Shown here in pieces: positions 10,975 through 20,531 of a DNA stretch of 64,000 bases (positions are counted from its first letter, which is position 1; each line of letters opens with the position of its first letter). The stretch comes from Adiantum capillus-veneris (Eukaryota > Streptophyta > Polypodiopsida > Polypodiales > Pteridaceae): contig CM043967.1 in NCBI GenBank assembly GCA_014529385.2, positions 5,659,001-5,723,000 on the forward strand. The letters run 5' to 3'. A model generated the notes under the pieces. That model worked only from the letters and a program-made list of their open reading frames with translations, was not told where the DNA came from and ran no database searches. The translations under genes and the position numbers were made by a program.

Positions 10975-11493
10975 TTATAGCTCATCAAGATCCTCTAATA
11001 TATGGTCACATAACCAAGTATTGCAATCCTCGCAGATATTAGGACGTTCGCCCTCTGGAATGCTTCTACGAGAAACAGCTTGAGCAATTTCTCAAGTATA
11101 AGCTGAGAAAAAAAAAGGACCTTTAAGAGGAAGACTCCAGATGGTATCGAGGTGGCAAATCTTGGAATGGGGGATAAACTGCACAAGCAAGAACAACCTT
11201 GCGGAGAACCTAGGATCTCGTGTCCTTTTTACGCAGTAGTATCGAGGGCCAAGTCCCAGAGCCTCTATAACCATAGAAAGTTGGGTATTGTTGCGGAAAT
11301 GGTCTCTACCCCAGAGAGTCACTCTTGTGAGATGTCGCCATGTCTTCCATATCGTTTGGCGGACACAAGAATTTGGCTGAGGAAAGAGGAGATCTTTGTA
11401 TCGCTCTAAGAAATGTCTTTTAACTGCCTCATCTACACTCTGCAAGTGAAAGATGCATACAGGAAGAACCAAGTCTTCTTGCCAAGACGCCAT
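10975..11493 (-). pseudogene. Conserved antisense reading frame in element A internal region
   Basis: On the strand opposite to pol, an ATG at 11493-11491 (MASWQEDLVL...) opens a frame of about 173 codons ending with TAA at 10977-10975. It is interrupted once by TGA at 11094-11092. The sister copy in element B (53929-54438) encodes the same protein with about 20-25 substitutions and three different stops. Conserved stretches include LERYKDLLFP, WKTWRHLTRVTL, EALGLGPRYY and VQFIPHSKICHLDTIW, and a C-terminal CxxCxTWL motif. I do not recognise the family. It may be a host gene fragment captured in reverse orientation, or a long antisense frame kept by chance; the sense strand over 11152-11409 is also open. 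Confidence 0.45.
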
Positions 11494-11925
11494 TAGATAA
11501 GAAAATGACTAAGTTACAAGAGAGTGAAGATCGCAAAAAAAAAAAAGAGGATAACAAGTGCTGATAAAAAAGGGATTACTAGAGGCTTATAAAGAGGAAG
11601 TAGTGTATCAAAGAAGCCACAAACGCGATGACTTATTCAAGAAGATAGCTTATTAAGAAATATTTATCGTGACTCCAATATTATATTAGCAAATTTTTGG
11701 GGATAAAGAAGTATAAGAGAGAAGTTAAGTTGAAAGCATGAACAAGAAGTTAAGTCGCAAGACGTATCCAAGAAGCTTCATCAATTATGTATTTTATTCG
11801 AGTTGAGGACAGCTCTTTCTTTTTTTTTTTGTTGGGGAGAGATGCCGCCTTCAATAGACTCAAAGGCCTCTTGACCAGCAGTCCTATCCTCATCAACCCT
11901 GACTAATTCACTCCTTAGATCTTTA
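11494..11925 (+). other. Element A internal spacer with a polypurine-like signature
   Basis: Non-coding. At 11799-11845 there is GAGTTGAGGACAGCTCTTTC, a T-run and TTGTTGGGGAGAG, almost the same as the genuine sequence before the 3' LTR (13586-13616). No LTR follows, so an earlier LTR or a recombination event may have left this signature inside the element. B lacks most of this segment. Confidence 0.5.
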
Positions 11926-12835
11926 CCCGAGGAAGTTCAATAAGAAATTCAGGTAGACCCCTATTTTAGACCTCTTCTGCAAGAGATTCAAGCTCAGAAC
12001 CCGAGGGAACACTTAACTCACTATACCTTAGCAGATGGTCTTCTTTACTACATGGAAAGCTTCAGCCCCTAGATATTACTCAGATGAAGTGGGAATGTCT
12101 AAGTATAGAATTTGTTACAAGTCTTCCAAAGACAACTGGAAACTATGATTCTATTTTTGTCATAGTAGATAAGCTCACTAAGGTGGCTCATCTAGTTCCA
12201 GTCAAGCAGACATCCACCATCATCGACATAGCCCAAGTATTTGTCAAAGAGGTAGTAAGATTACATGGAGTCCTTGCAAGAATCATCAGCGATCGGGATA
12301 CCAAATTTACTTCTAAGTTTTGGCAAGCCATGTTTTGATCTCTGGGTACCCAACTGAATCTCAGCTCAGCATATCATCCGGAGAGTGATGGTCAAACTGA
12401 ACGAGTGAATCAAGTCATTGAAGATATGCTTCGAGCATACGGCAACCAGCAACCCCAACAATGGATCAAGTTTCTTCCCCTTGAGCTTACTTATAACTCT
12501 TCTCACCATAGCAGCCTCGGAATGTCACCCTTTAAAGCCTTGTATGGTCAGGAATGTTTAGTCCCTCTTCGATTAGCCGACCTAGCTCTTCATGGTCCTA
12601 CCGCTAAGTCTACCCTGGAAGAGATGGATCATCAAATTCTAGTCATTAGACACAACTTGAAGAGAGTTAGTGATACGCAGAAGAGCTACGCTGATCTTCA
12701 CCGCTCCACTAGAAGCTTTAGCAAAGGCGAACAAGTTTTCCTCAGAGTCAAACCCAAACACAGCTCCTTAAAGCTAGGGAAATTCTGTAAGCTTGCATTC
12801 AGATATTGTGGACCTTTTGGAATCAAATCAATATC
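11926..12835 (+). pseudogene. Ty3 pol remnant: RNase H-integrase linker and integrase core
   Basis: Integrase inserts the cDNA into the genome. Around 11930-12050 a decayed frame gives QVDPYFRPLLQEIQ and YTLADGLLYY, typical of the linker between RNase H and integrase. The integrase zinc finger (HHCC) is missing. From 12084 the core reads FIVDKLTK-like sequence (IFVIVDKLTKVAHLVPVK), then ARIISDRDTKFTSKFW (second catalytic Asp) and SAYHPESDGQTERVNQ (catalytic Glu). TGA at 12336-12338 (CGA to TGA type) interrupts the core. The post-core region (NSSHHSSLGMSPFKALYG, then FRYCGPFGI) is in frame. The chromodomain is lost by a 321-bp deletion at 12818-12824, so the downstream frame to 12947 is spurious. 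Not functional. Confidence 0.9.
12818..12824 (+). other. Microhomology deletion scar (TGGAATC)
   Basis: Element A joins CCTTTTGGAATC directly to AAATCAATATCTCCC. In element B the same two flanks are 321 bp apart (inverted, 53062 to 52735), each bounded by TGGAATC. One 7-bp copy remains in A. The missing DNA encodes the end of integrase and the chromodomain. Confidence 0.85.
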
Positions 12836-13600
12836 TCCCTTTTTGTCCAAATCCTTGATCATATTTTTGGTTGGTTCTTTGGAACAACTTATAATTATTC
12901 TTCAAGATATCGATGGCACTTTTGATGTTATTTTTATGCGGATGTAATCAATCGTCATATTTATGAACTTCAAGCATCTCTAATCGGTCAATTTCTTTGA
13001 GATTCAAATTGTCTATGGTGTTTTACAAGTCTAATTGTTATGATACGTGAAATATCTGCAGTAAGCTATAGACATAAGAGAAACAAGGATGGAGGAAATA
13101 AATTGGGTACACAAGGGAGGAGATATTGCAAGATTAATTGAAAGATCAGTATGAAATCCTTAACTTGCAAGAACATGGTATCAGCTGGATGATATCAATA
13201 GAGAAATGAGTCAACGCTCAAAACGGAAAAAGTTAAAGTCTAGGTAAGAATGGTAAGGTTTTTACAAAGCGTATTGAGGCAAGATAGAGAGTGAAGTGAA
13301 GAAATGATCTTCAGACCTCACAAGAGAAACACAATCCGGTCACACCAAAAGAAAAATACCTAGTTGAGTAAGATCACAATCAGTAATTAAAGTAACCCCG
13401 AGTCATTAAGACTTCTTTATAATTAAAACTTTTGTGTCAGCGCTAAAAATGGAATAGAAGTGGATTATTCAAGGTCCATACTAGCTTCACTGTTCTTTAA
13501 TTTAAATACCCTAAAGTTACTGACCATCTTCAATCATAAGTTGACCGAAGATTGAGTCTGTCTACTCTCTAAAGCATGTCCCGAACTGAGGACAACTCCT
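12836..13600 (+). other. Element A untranslated 3' internal region
   Basis: Non-coding; collinear with element B (inverted, about 51980-52730). It ends in AACTGAGGACAACTCCTTC before the polypurine tract. Confidence 0.7.
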
Positions 13601-13616
13601 TCTTTTTGTTGGGGAG
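13601..13616 (+). promoter_or_regulatory. Polypurine tract region of element A
   Basis: TTGTTGGGGAG lies 2 bp before the LTR start TGTAAGG at 13619. The identical arrangement is found inverted in element B (51961-51978). This is the expected position of the plus-strand primer. Confidence 0.7.
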
Positions 13617-13894
13617 TTTGTAAGGTCCCTCCCTAAACCCTATAGCCATTCAGAACTTTTTTAGCGTAGAAAATAATTTAGAAAAAGCAAGACCGACAAA
13701 AACGTCACACGGACAACGAGACTTTACTCCAGAATGAAAAGACAACGATATTCCGAATAAGAAATTACATCATCACTATATTTTTCCAAAAAGATTAAGA
13801 TTATTTTTATACTTCTTCGTCAAAAGCCGCGTGGAAACTGATCTAGACTGAGAACCGGCAGAAAAAGGGACTAAGTTGATTGGAAGATAAAGTA

Positions 13895-14150
13895 AAGAGA
13901 AAGAAATTGAGAAGAAATTGGGGTCCAATAGGAATTGAGAAGAGAATTGGGGTCCAATAAGAATTGAGAAGAAACTGGGGTCCAATAAGAATTAAGAAGA
14001 GAATTGGGGTCCAATAGGAATTGAGAAGAAATTGGGGTCCAATAAGAATTGAGAAGAGAATAGGGGTCCAAAAGGAATTGAGAAGAGAATTGGGGTCCAA
14101 TAGGAATTGAGAAGAGAATTGGAGCCCAATAGGAATTTAGAAGAATTCAA
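13895..14150 (+). repeat. 29-bp minisatellite upstream of LTR TATA box
   Basis: About eight tandem units of TTGAGAAGAGAATTGGGGTC plus CAATAGGAA, with TCCAATA recurring every 29 bp from 13923. The same array occurs at the same place in both element B LTRs with about eight and six units. Being placed just upstream of the TATA box, it may act as a promoter-proximal element; that role is inferred. Confidence 0.9.
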
Positions 14151-14158
14151 CCATTTCC

Positions 14159-14166
14159 TATATAAG
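14159..14166 (+). promoter_or_regulatory. LTR TATA box
   Basis: TATATAAG followed by a C-rich stretch, shortly after the minisatellite. The same motif lies at the same position in both LTRs of element B. It is the probable Pol II core promoter of the LTR. Confidence 0.7.
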
Positions 14167-16620
14167 CACCCCCCCTCTCCTTTGTAATTTTACACACACT
14201 GTTAAGCTACTTGCATACTTGTCATGCTCAAGATTATGCTTAAGTAAATCAAGGTTTCCATTAAACCTTGCTCTTGCTCTCTGACTCTCTGAAGGCCAAA
14301 CCCTTGAGGGTTTTGTGAAGAAGATCCTCTCTCCTTCCTCTTTATCCTAAATCCCTTTTCTTCTTCTTTGAGCTTCACATCTCTTCAACCCCACTTCCCT
14401 CTTGTTTAGAGGAGGTATCTTCACTTCTAGTAGGATTAATTAACCTAAACCATGTGTTTTAATATTGAAACCTTGTCTCATTAAATAGAGAAAGGTTTAG
14501 TCTCATTATGGTAATCAAGCTTAGGGTTTGCATGTCTCTTTACGGTAGGAAGAATATATGGTTATAATCCTCTCTTCCAAGTTTTAATGGAAAGCTCTAG
14601 ATTTCCATTTTATCCCCAAAGTGAGCTTTAATGGAAAGCTCGAAGACTCATAAATTATAGGACGACCTTCTAGCTTCCTAAATGGAAAGCTAGGCACCAT
14701 AAGAAAAGAGTAGTTGTCTAAGCTCGATAGAAGTAGTTCAATTTTTGGTATTGAAGAGTATTTCTAAAGTTGTCAATTTCAAATTTGTTTGCAAATATAG
14801 GATGGGGGAGATAGGGGATAACTTTGCGGAATTGATCTCCATGTTGTTTTGAACTGAAAAATCTACAAGCTTCCATGGAGATGTCCCATGGATGGCAAAG
14901 GATTGCAAAAACTTGAGAATCGTACAAAACGGGGATTGAACTTAAAAAGTTGGCATTTCCGAAGAGACATTAACCATCAAATACCTATGGAAAAAACTCA
15001 CTTGTATTTTTTAAATAAACTTGGCTGGTAGATAATTAATGAAAGTAGGAATTAAGGTGGATAAATAAATGAAGCTAGAAATTACCAACTAGGAGTTAAA
15101 AAGGAATCTCGAGAAGTGATAGGGATAGCCCATTGCAAAACATAGATTTAACTAGGAGTTCTGAAGATTGTTTGGAAATGATCGAAAACCAAGATGGATC
15201 TTCTTGGGGTCAATTTGATTGAAAGGCCGGCCCATTGAGAGGATTCTCTTGGGGAACTTGACAAAGATTGGCCCTTTTCGGCTAGGGCAGTGTAACTGGA
15301 AATTTTGTTATACCTAGGTCATTCATGCCCGAGGGATAAGGGATGAATGTGTTTGTTTTATTTTTGCCCGGCCGGGTGAAGTATCCGCGGTTTCTTATTG
15401 AAAAACGGCCATAATCCGGGTATGGCCTGATGCCAATAGTTGGATGAGAAGGTCATACTCACGGAGGATGATGTGAATTTAATTAAGGAAATTTGTTCGA
15501 TTCGGTTGCTTAAAAAGGAACGGGAAAGGCTAGGAATATAGGGGCTATCTTGTGCATCTGTCACCAGATGGTGCTATACCTCTCGAAATAAAATGCTTAG
15601 GAAGGAATGATTAAATTACTTGATGAGATTTTCTCAAACACTTAATTCTGGGAAATGTTGTGAAGGTGCTACCATTTCGATGGCTTGTAACCGATTATCT
15701 TGGTCCTGAGTGAGGGAAGATGAATTGGTTGAAACTAAATGTGTTGCATTATTAGTTAGGAAACTAGTTACAAGATAATTATAGCAGATAAAGGTAAAGA
15801 AATAAATTAAAAGTTTTTAAATAAAGATATGGTGGGAACAACTAGATGAATTTCTCGGAACGAGGGTATGCAACAGATTGTATGTTGCTTGTGGTCTGAT
15901 AATTTTTGATAGATTGTCTTCCTGATTTTGTAGTAGTTAAGTACTACCTCGATAAAGGATTTTCATGAAATGGTTTGGTGGGTGTGCGGATCCAGAGGGT
16001 CAGATGGCCGGATGTTGATTTAAAATTTTTAAGTTAAACGCTAGGACTACGTGGGAATAAAAATGGGTAATCGGGGACGAGCAAGACCAGGTAGGATTGC
16101 AAGATCCCTCTTCTTAGGAGAAAGTGATAACTGCCGTGCCTGCTTGTCAGGAAAAAGGGGTTATTGCCGTGAACCAAGGGAGAACAAGAAAGTAAGAGCA
16201 GATTCTCAAGTTAAAGATCAAGACAATCAAGACTAAGGACCACGATTTTGGGTGCGGAAAGCTGCCAAGGATATATTGATTATGAGAAGCGGATAGAATC
16301 GTTGAATGAAGGGATGTACCCCCTTGGGTTGGCATTCAAGATAGACCACATTCCTGTTTGAGTGTCGGTCCCAAGTGGGAGGGATACCTGTAGATAGATT
16401 TACGTCATTCCCTGGAACGAGAGAGGTGAGTTTTGTATGGGGCCAAATTTTGTATTTTGGTTTTGGCCTCAAGATATAGCCGTTTTTAAAAATAGTGTGA
16501 GGGAGCTTACAAATCAAATTTTAAATTTCGGTCTCTGGTATATTATATTATTTTTGCAGACATATTTATTTGATTATGGCTTATTGGAGATCCTCATCAA
16601 TTAATTTTCTCAATTTGCAG

Positions 16621-17793
16621 CATGCTGGTTTCCAACCTTGCATGGAATCAACAATCCGAGGTAACCGTTTTGGATGCACATCTGTCAGTCCTGCTTAGCT
16701 CGGAGTCCACTTCCCTGATAGAAGTCGTTGGTTGGTTTCAACGAGTCAACATAAACACCGTGAAAGTTTTACTTTTAGCTTACAACAAAAAGTAAGTGTT
16801 TTTTATCTCGCTATTCTTCAATATTTTGTATACTATGAATAGAAAACTAATTCTTTATTTTGTGCAATCAGTTTACATTGGAGTCTTGTTCGACTTAACA
16901 TTGAGCGTAAGTGTTTCTACCTTGAAAATTATGCGCATGGTTTTCATGGGAATGTTCAAAGGTACGTAGTTACTTGTTTCTTGATTCTGTAATTTTGATG
17001 CAATGTGTGGTCACCATATGCTATGTCTTGCAGGTCAATTCAAAAACTTATTGCTACATGGGAAGCATTGACCCAAGACAATGTTTGGGAAGATATGTTG
17101 ATTTTCAGTTGTAAGGTCCCAAAATAGGACGACGGGCATTCTTGTGGATGGAGAATTCTTGGAAATGCGGAGCTTCTTCTGGAATGCATTTATGTCGAGG
17201 AGCATAGAAGTGTAAGTGTAATGTTTCGCTTTTGTAATCCTTGCACATATGATTTATTTGAATTATATTACAAAAGCTAGGGAATTCATTTTCAGGAAAG
17301 GAACCTCACAAATAATTCAAACGTCCATGTGGAGGCATTCAGGACGATGATGATCTAGAATATGATCAATCTTGTGGAGACACGTCCTCTAGGAGCGGCC
17401 GATGCATTTATCCCACCACAATCACAACCACAACCTCGGTCTCCACCTCGGAGATACGAAGCAGCACCTCAATCAACGACACACCAAGCGCCTGGACCTG
17501 CCTCCCCTCGTGTTTTTGGCTACTCAACCTCTAGTCTTTTTGTGAAAACTGATTTTACTGAGAAATGAGAGGCCACTGTACAATATTTTCCTCAACCCCA
17601 AACCCATCACCCAACCCCCAGACCGTCTCCTGAGCATGACCTAGCACCATCAGTACCTGAAGCTTCCGAGGCTGCTCATGCACTTCCTCGCTCACCTTCC
17701 ATTCCTACTAACTCTAACACTATACCATCTCAAAGTGAGCCTTTACATTCCAGTCATGATAATCAAGCCCGGGAGAGCTCCCCTCAATTGTAA
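16621..17793 (+). pseudogene. Ulp1-like (C48) cysteine peptidase relic, four exons
   Basis: Ulp1/SENP-type peptidases cleave SUMO or related ubiquitin-like modifiers, and plant transposons (some MULEs and CACTAs) often carry such domains. Four exons joined by canonical GT..AG introns in consistent phase are 16621-16791, 16872-16961, 17034-17211 and 17296-17793. The first two joined give VKVLLLAYNKNLHWSLVRL, containing the HWxLV catalytic-His motif. The third contains DDGHSCGW, resembling the catalytic-Cys motif. The codon just before DDG, where the family has the oxyanion Gln, is TAG (17125-17127). Further stops are TAG 17356 and TGA 17566. The last exon encodes a Pro/Ser/Gln-rich tail ending TAA at 17791. 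All three stops are explicable by C-to-T changes. N-terminal exons are not seen. Confidence 0.6.
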
Positions 17794-18290
17794 ATGAGAG
17801 CTACTAATCAATCGATCTAATTAGACATTATAGTGTACATTATTAAACCCAATTTAAAGACAACTTGAGTCAATTTTGAAAAGATAATTGTTCTCAAAAT
17901 TTATTTGCAAGAAATTTTTTAACAATGTATTTTTGTATGAATATAGATTACAAGCTTGCTGTCAACAGCTTTCTTTAATATTCACAGTTCAGAGCAATGT
18001 GATATATTGTGTGAGCTGCCTTCTTCAATCAAGAGTTGCATTGCACTAGAAACAGCCGGTTATCCTTTATCTCTGTGCACAATGTCTCCTTCTCCTTTCT
18101 CTGAGGTACCTATATGACAATTAATCGAACAGTTAGATTAGACCAATATTTTGTGATGATAACCAGTAGGGAAATAATTAACGCAACATTAATGTTTACA
18201 TACAAAAGATACTCCCTTTCGCATGTTGCACTAGAAAAGAAATTTTGGAGGCAGGCCAAGGTCAACCTTATTCTCCAAATCCTCGTGCAC
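17794..18290. other. Unassigned spacer
   Basis: AT-rich; no gene or repeat is recognised between the peptidase relic and the minus-strand gene relic. Confidence 0.5.
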
Positions 18291-18293
18291 TTA

Positions 18294-19127
18294 TCATAGT
18301 GTCACATTGCCTTGAATGCTAAGAATAGCTAGCAGATCAGGCCCACACCATACTTGAAGCATTCTCAAAGAATTGTTCAAGTCATCAACTAAATCTTGGT
18401 CCAAAGCTACCAAATGACCATTCACTCGATGCCACCTTATGTAGTGGAAGGAAGCTATGAAATTTTGAGAAGTTATCATGCACTTACACATAATAGACTT
18501 CTTATTTACCTTGCCTAAGATGCCACCAGAATCATGGACATCCCTTGATTCATCCAAAAAATCGAGGCATTTCTCTATCTTGTAGAGTAGCATAGTTCCA
18601 GTCTTTCTAATCTCTTCATCATGGAAAAAGTCGATGAACATATGCATGGGCATGAAGATTGAAACACGTACCAGCCAACTAGAAATATTTGGTCTTAAGC
18701 ACTTTTTTATTTCCTAATGGAGATTTAGTTTGAAACACTTAGAGGTTTCAGAGGAAGGGAATGGCCACTCTGCACTGTCCTTTAAAGGAAGCGGGAGATA
18801 TTCTAGAGTGCCAAAGCCAAGTGTAAAACACAGAGCATTATAAAAGTGGTCGAAGAAAAAAACCCCCCTTTCAACAAACGCTCTTCTGGCGTTAGTGTTA
18901 TAGAGTAGCTCTTCCACAGTTGCATGGAATGCATAAAAAATGCCAATAATGCAATCCACTGGCTGCCAATCTTCTTTGTTGGAAGGATAAATATCTTCAA
19001 TTGGCAGGTTAAACACACAATACATGAGTGAAGAGTAAAAGCTATTGTGGATGTAAGAAAACTTACGATTTGGTTGGTTTGTTGAAAATCGTGTCGGCGT
19101 TGTTTGTAGACGCAACTCTAAGTGCAT
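18294..19127 (-). pseudogene. Unrecognised minus-strand gene relic with one in-frame TAG
   Basis: One frame runs from about 19127 (ATG; the reliable part starts near 19045) to a stop at 18296-18294. It is interrupted only by TAG at 18716-18714, and the same frame continues across the stop through EIKKCLRPNISSWLVRVSIF. Composition is that of a soluble helical protein, with FFDHFYNALCFTLGFG, LKDSAEWPFPSSETSK and LVALDQDLVDDLNNSL. No signal peptide or zinc motif is seen. A possible splice acceptor (CACAATAG) lies at about 19045, so upstream codons may be intron. I do not recognise the family. It has neither retroelement nor transposase motifs, so it may be a fragment of a host gene. Confidence 0.45.
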
Positions 19128-19129
19128 AT

Positions 19130-19995
19130 ATGCGTATTCAAGGAGAACCTCTTGGACTGTTTTGCCCGTTTGTGAACAAGCAAAAGTTTTTCACCCTATG
19201 TTTATATTTGTTTACAAACTCGTTGCCCGTGAGCTTTCTCTTCCTTGTCTGCAGGAGAACCCAACTTTTAACTGTAATGGTGGGAAAGCCATCGACTGTT
19301 GTCCAAATCAAAGCTGTTGAAAATTTTGATAGACTTAATACTTGCGAATGGTCATCGAGGTCTTCTGTTATTCATTAGTGATTCTTCTATGGCAAGATGC
19401 ACAACACATATGTGAGAGGGGGAGTGTTTCTGAGTGCAAACACAATACATTTAAATGCGACCAAAATAGTTAGTTGAGTGCAAATGAATGAGAATGAGCG
19501 AGAATACTACGAATTCTCTACTATCAAAAAAGTGTGCACAACTGCATTGAGTGCGAGTTATGGTAGATTTGTCCTATAGTTGGTCCTGATAAGAAAGATT
19601 CAAGCAAATCACAACGCATATTATTGTTGAGGTTTTTTATGCAACTAAAAACTGTTTTTGGAAAATGCTGAAATTTGAGATAAAAACAAGAAAAATTCGA
19701 GCTACCGTTACGATAGCCCGCCATCCATTGGTCACGTTGCATTCTCTCTCCAATGCTAAAAGGATAAAATTTGAGTCCAAAATTTCCCTAATGAGGGGTG
19801 GGAAAACCCTCACAAGCCCATCACCCATTTGGCATTTGCCTACACCACCAAGGGGACCCCACCCGCACATTGATGTACACCCAATATCATTTACTACTTT
19901 AGGCTTGCGGCCATGTCACCTTTGCTTCCACAAAGAGCAGGTCATCAAATGCAGCAAGTCAAAGACAAAGGGCTATGTTGCCATATACATGTGGT
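19130..19995. other. Unassigned sequence
   Basis: No domain is recognisable on either strand. The right part approaches the LTR of copia element H, whose left border I cannot fix. Confidence 0.4.
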
Positions 19996-20211
19996 AGTGA
20001 TGTGTGAGAACACTCTTAGGATCATCGGGCATTTTTTGCCCCACTAGGAGGTTTTTCCCCCCCTGTGCATTGTATATACATACACCCATTACTCTAGGGC
20101 TATCTTATCTTTTCATTTCACACTAAGTAATACTCTCTTTGTTGTGTGCCTTGAGCTTCCTTCATCTTCTCTAAGCTGTGTGCATTCCCTTACAACCCTA
20201 TTTCCAACAAT

Positions 20212-20223
20212 TGGTATTAGAGC
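20212..20223 (+). promoter_or_regulatory. tRNA-Met primer-binding site of element H
   Basis: TGGTATTAGAGC, one base from the plant initiator tRNA-Met primer site TGGTATCAGAGC, 2 bp after the LTR end CCAACA. Confidence 0.75.
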
Positions 20224-20531
20224 AGGTTGCATACTCCTGAGCTTAGTTGCCAACATTTCCAACACACGCTTAGTCACTTTCTTTGATTTTAGTTAGCTTT
20301 GGTGAGAGTCATCAAAGTTTCCATTCCGGCTCATTTTGGCCTCCGTTTCCACTACATGTTACTAGTACTACACATGCAAATTTTTCCTTTTGTGTAGAAT
20401 TTTTATCAGTGCCATTTTTTGCATAACAGGTCCCTTAAAATATTCTTTGGGTTGTGCCATATAGCACGCATTAGTCCCTCTTTGTTTCTCCTCTTTTTGG
20501 ACACTTTTCACATCATGTGCAGACATTCGCC

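Larger units (their letters stand above)
866..16434 (+). mobile_element. Element A: gag-less Ty3 chromovirus derivative with long LTRs, hosting a nested element
   Basis: The layout is 5' LTR remnant (about 866-1727 plus 8304 to about 9910), internal region (about 9911-13618) and 3' LTR (13619 to about 16434). The two LTR remnants share long collinear stretches: 1370-1727 matches 14460-14825, and 8304-9895 matches 14820-16425. The same sequence recurs inverted in element B. The LTR starts TGTAAGGTCC directly after a GTTGGGGAG polypurine tract. Only the C-terminal part of pol is present; gag, protease and most of RT are absent. No primer site is visible after the 5' LTR. The right end is approximate because sequence matching to B stops near 16434. 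The chromovirus assignment rests on the integrase and on the chromodomain of the sister copy B. Confidence 0.85.
13619..16434 (+). repeat. 3' LTR of element A
   Basis: About 2.8 kb, starting TGTAAGGTCCCTCCC. It contains an A-rich leader, a 29-bp minisatellite (about 13895-14150), a TATA box at 14159 and a long downstream part matching 8309-9910. It lacks the 158-bp tandem block present in the other LTRs: ATGTGTTTTAATATT joins directly to GAAACCTTGTCTC near 14466. The right end is inferred from loss of similarity to the element B 5' LTR; a small deletion lies near 16418. Confidence 0.8.

Noticed and set aside
12836-12947. C-terminal extension of integrase in element A
   Set aside because: It is untranslated 3' sequence joined to integrase by the 321-bp deletion, as shown by alignment to element B.
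13843-14100. Repetitive proteins rich in NSYWTPIL across the LTR minisatellite
   Set aside because: A 29-bp unit shifts frame each repeat, giving open frames in several phases; it is non-coding LTR.
13895-14150. CRISPR-like array of 29-bp repeats (also 51437-51690 and 57935-58120)
   Set aside because: The units are contiguous with no unique spacers, and the DNA is plant retroelement LTR; it is a minisatellite.
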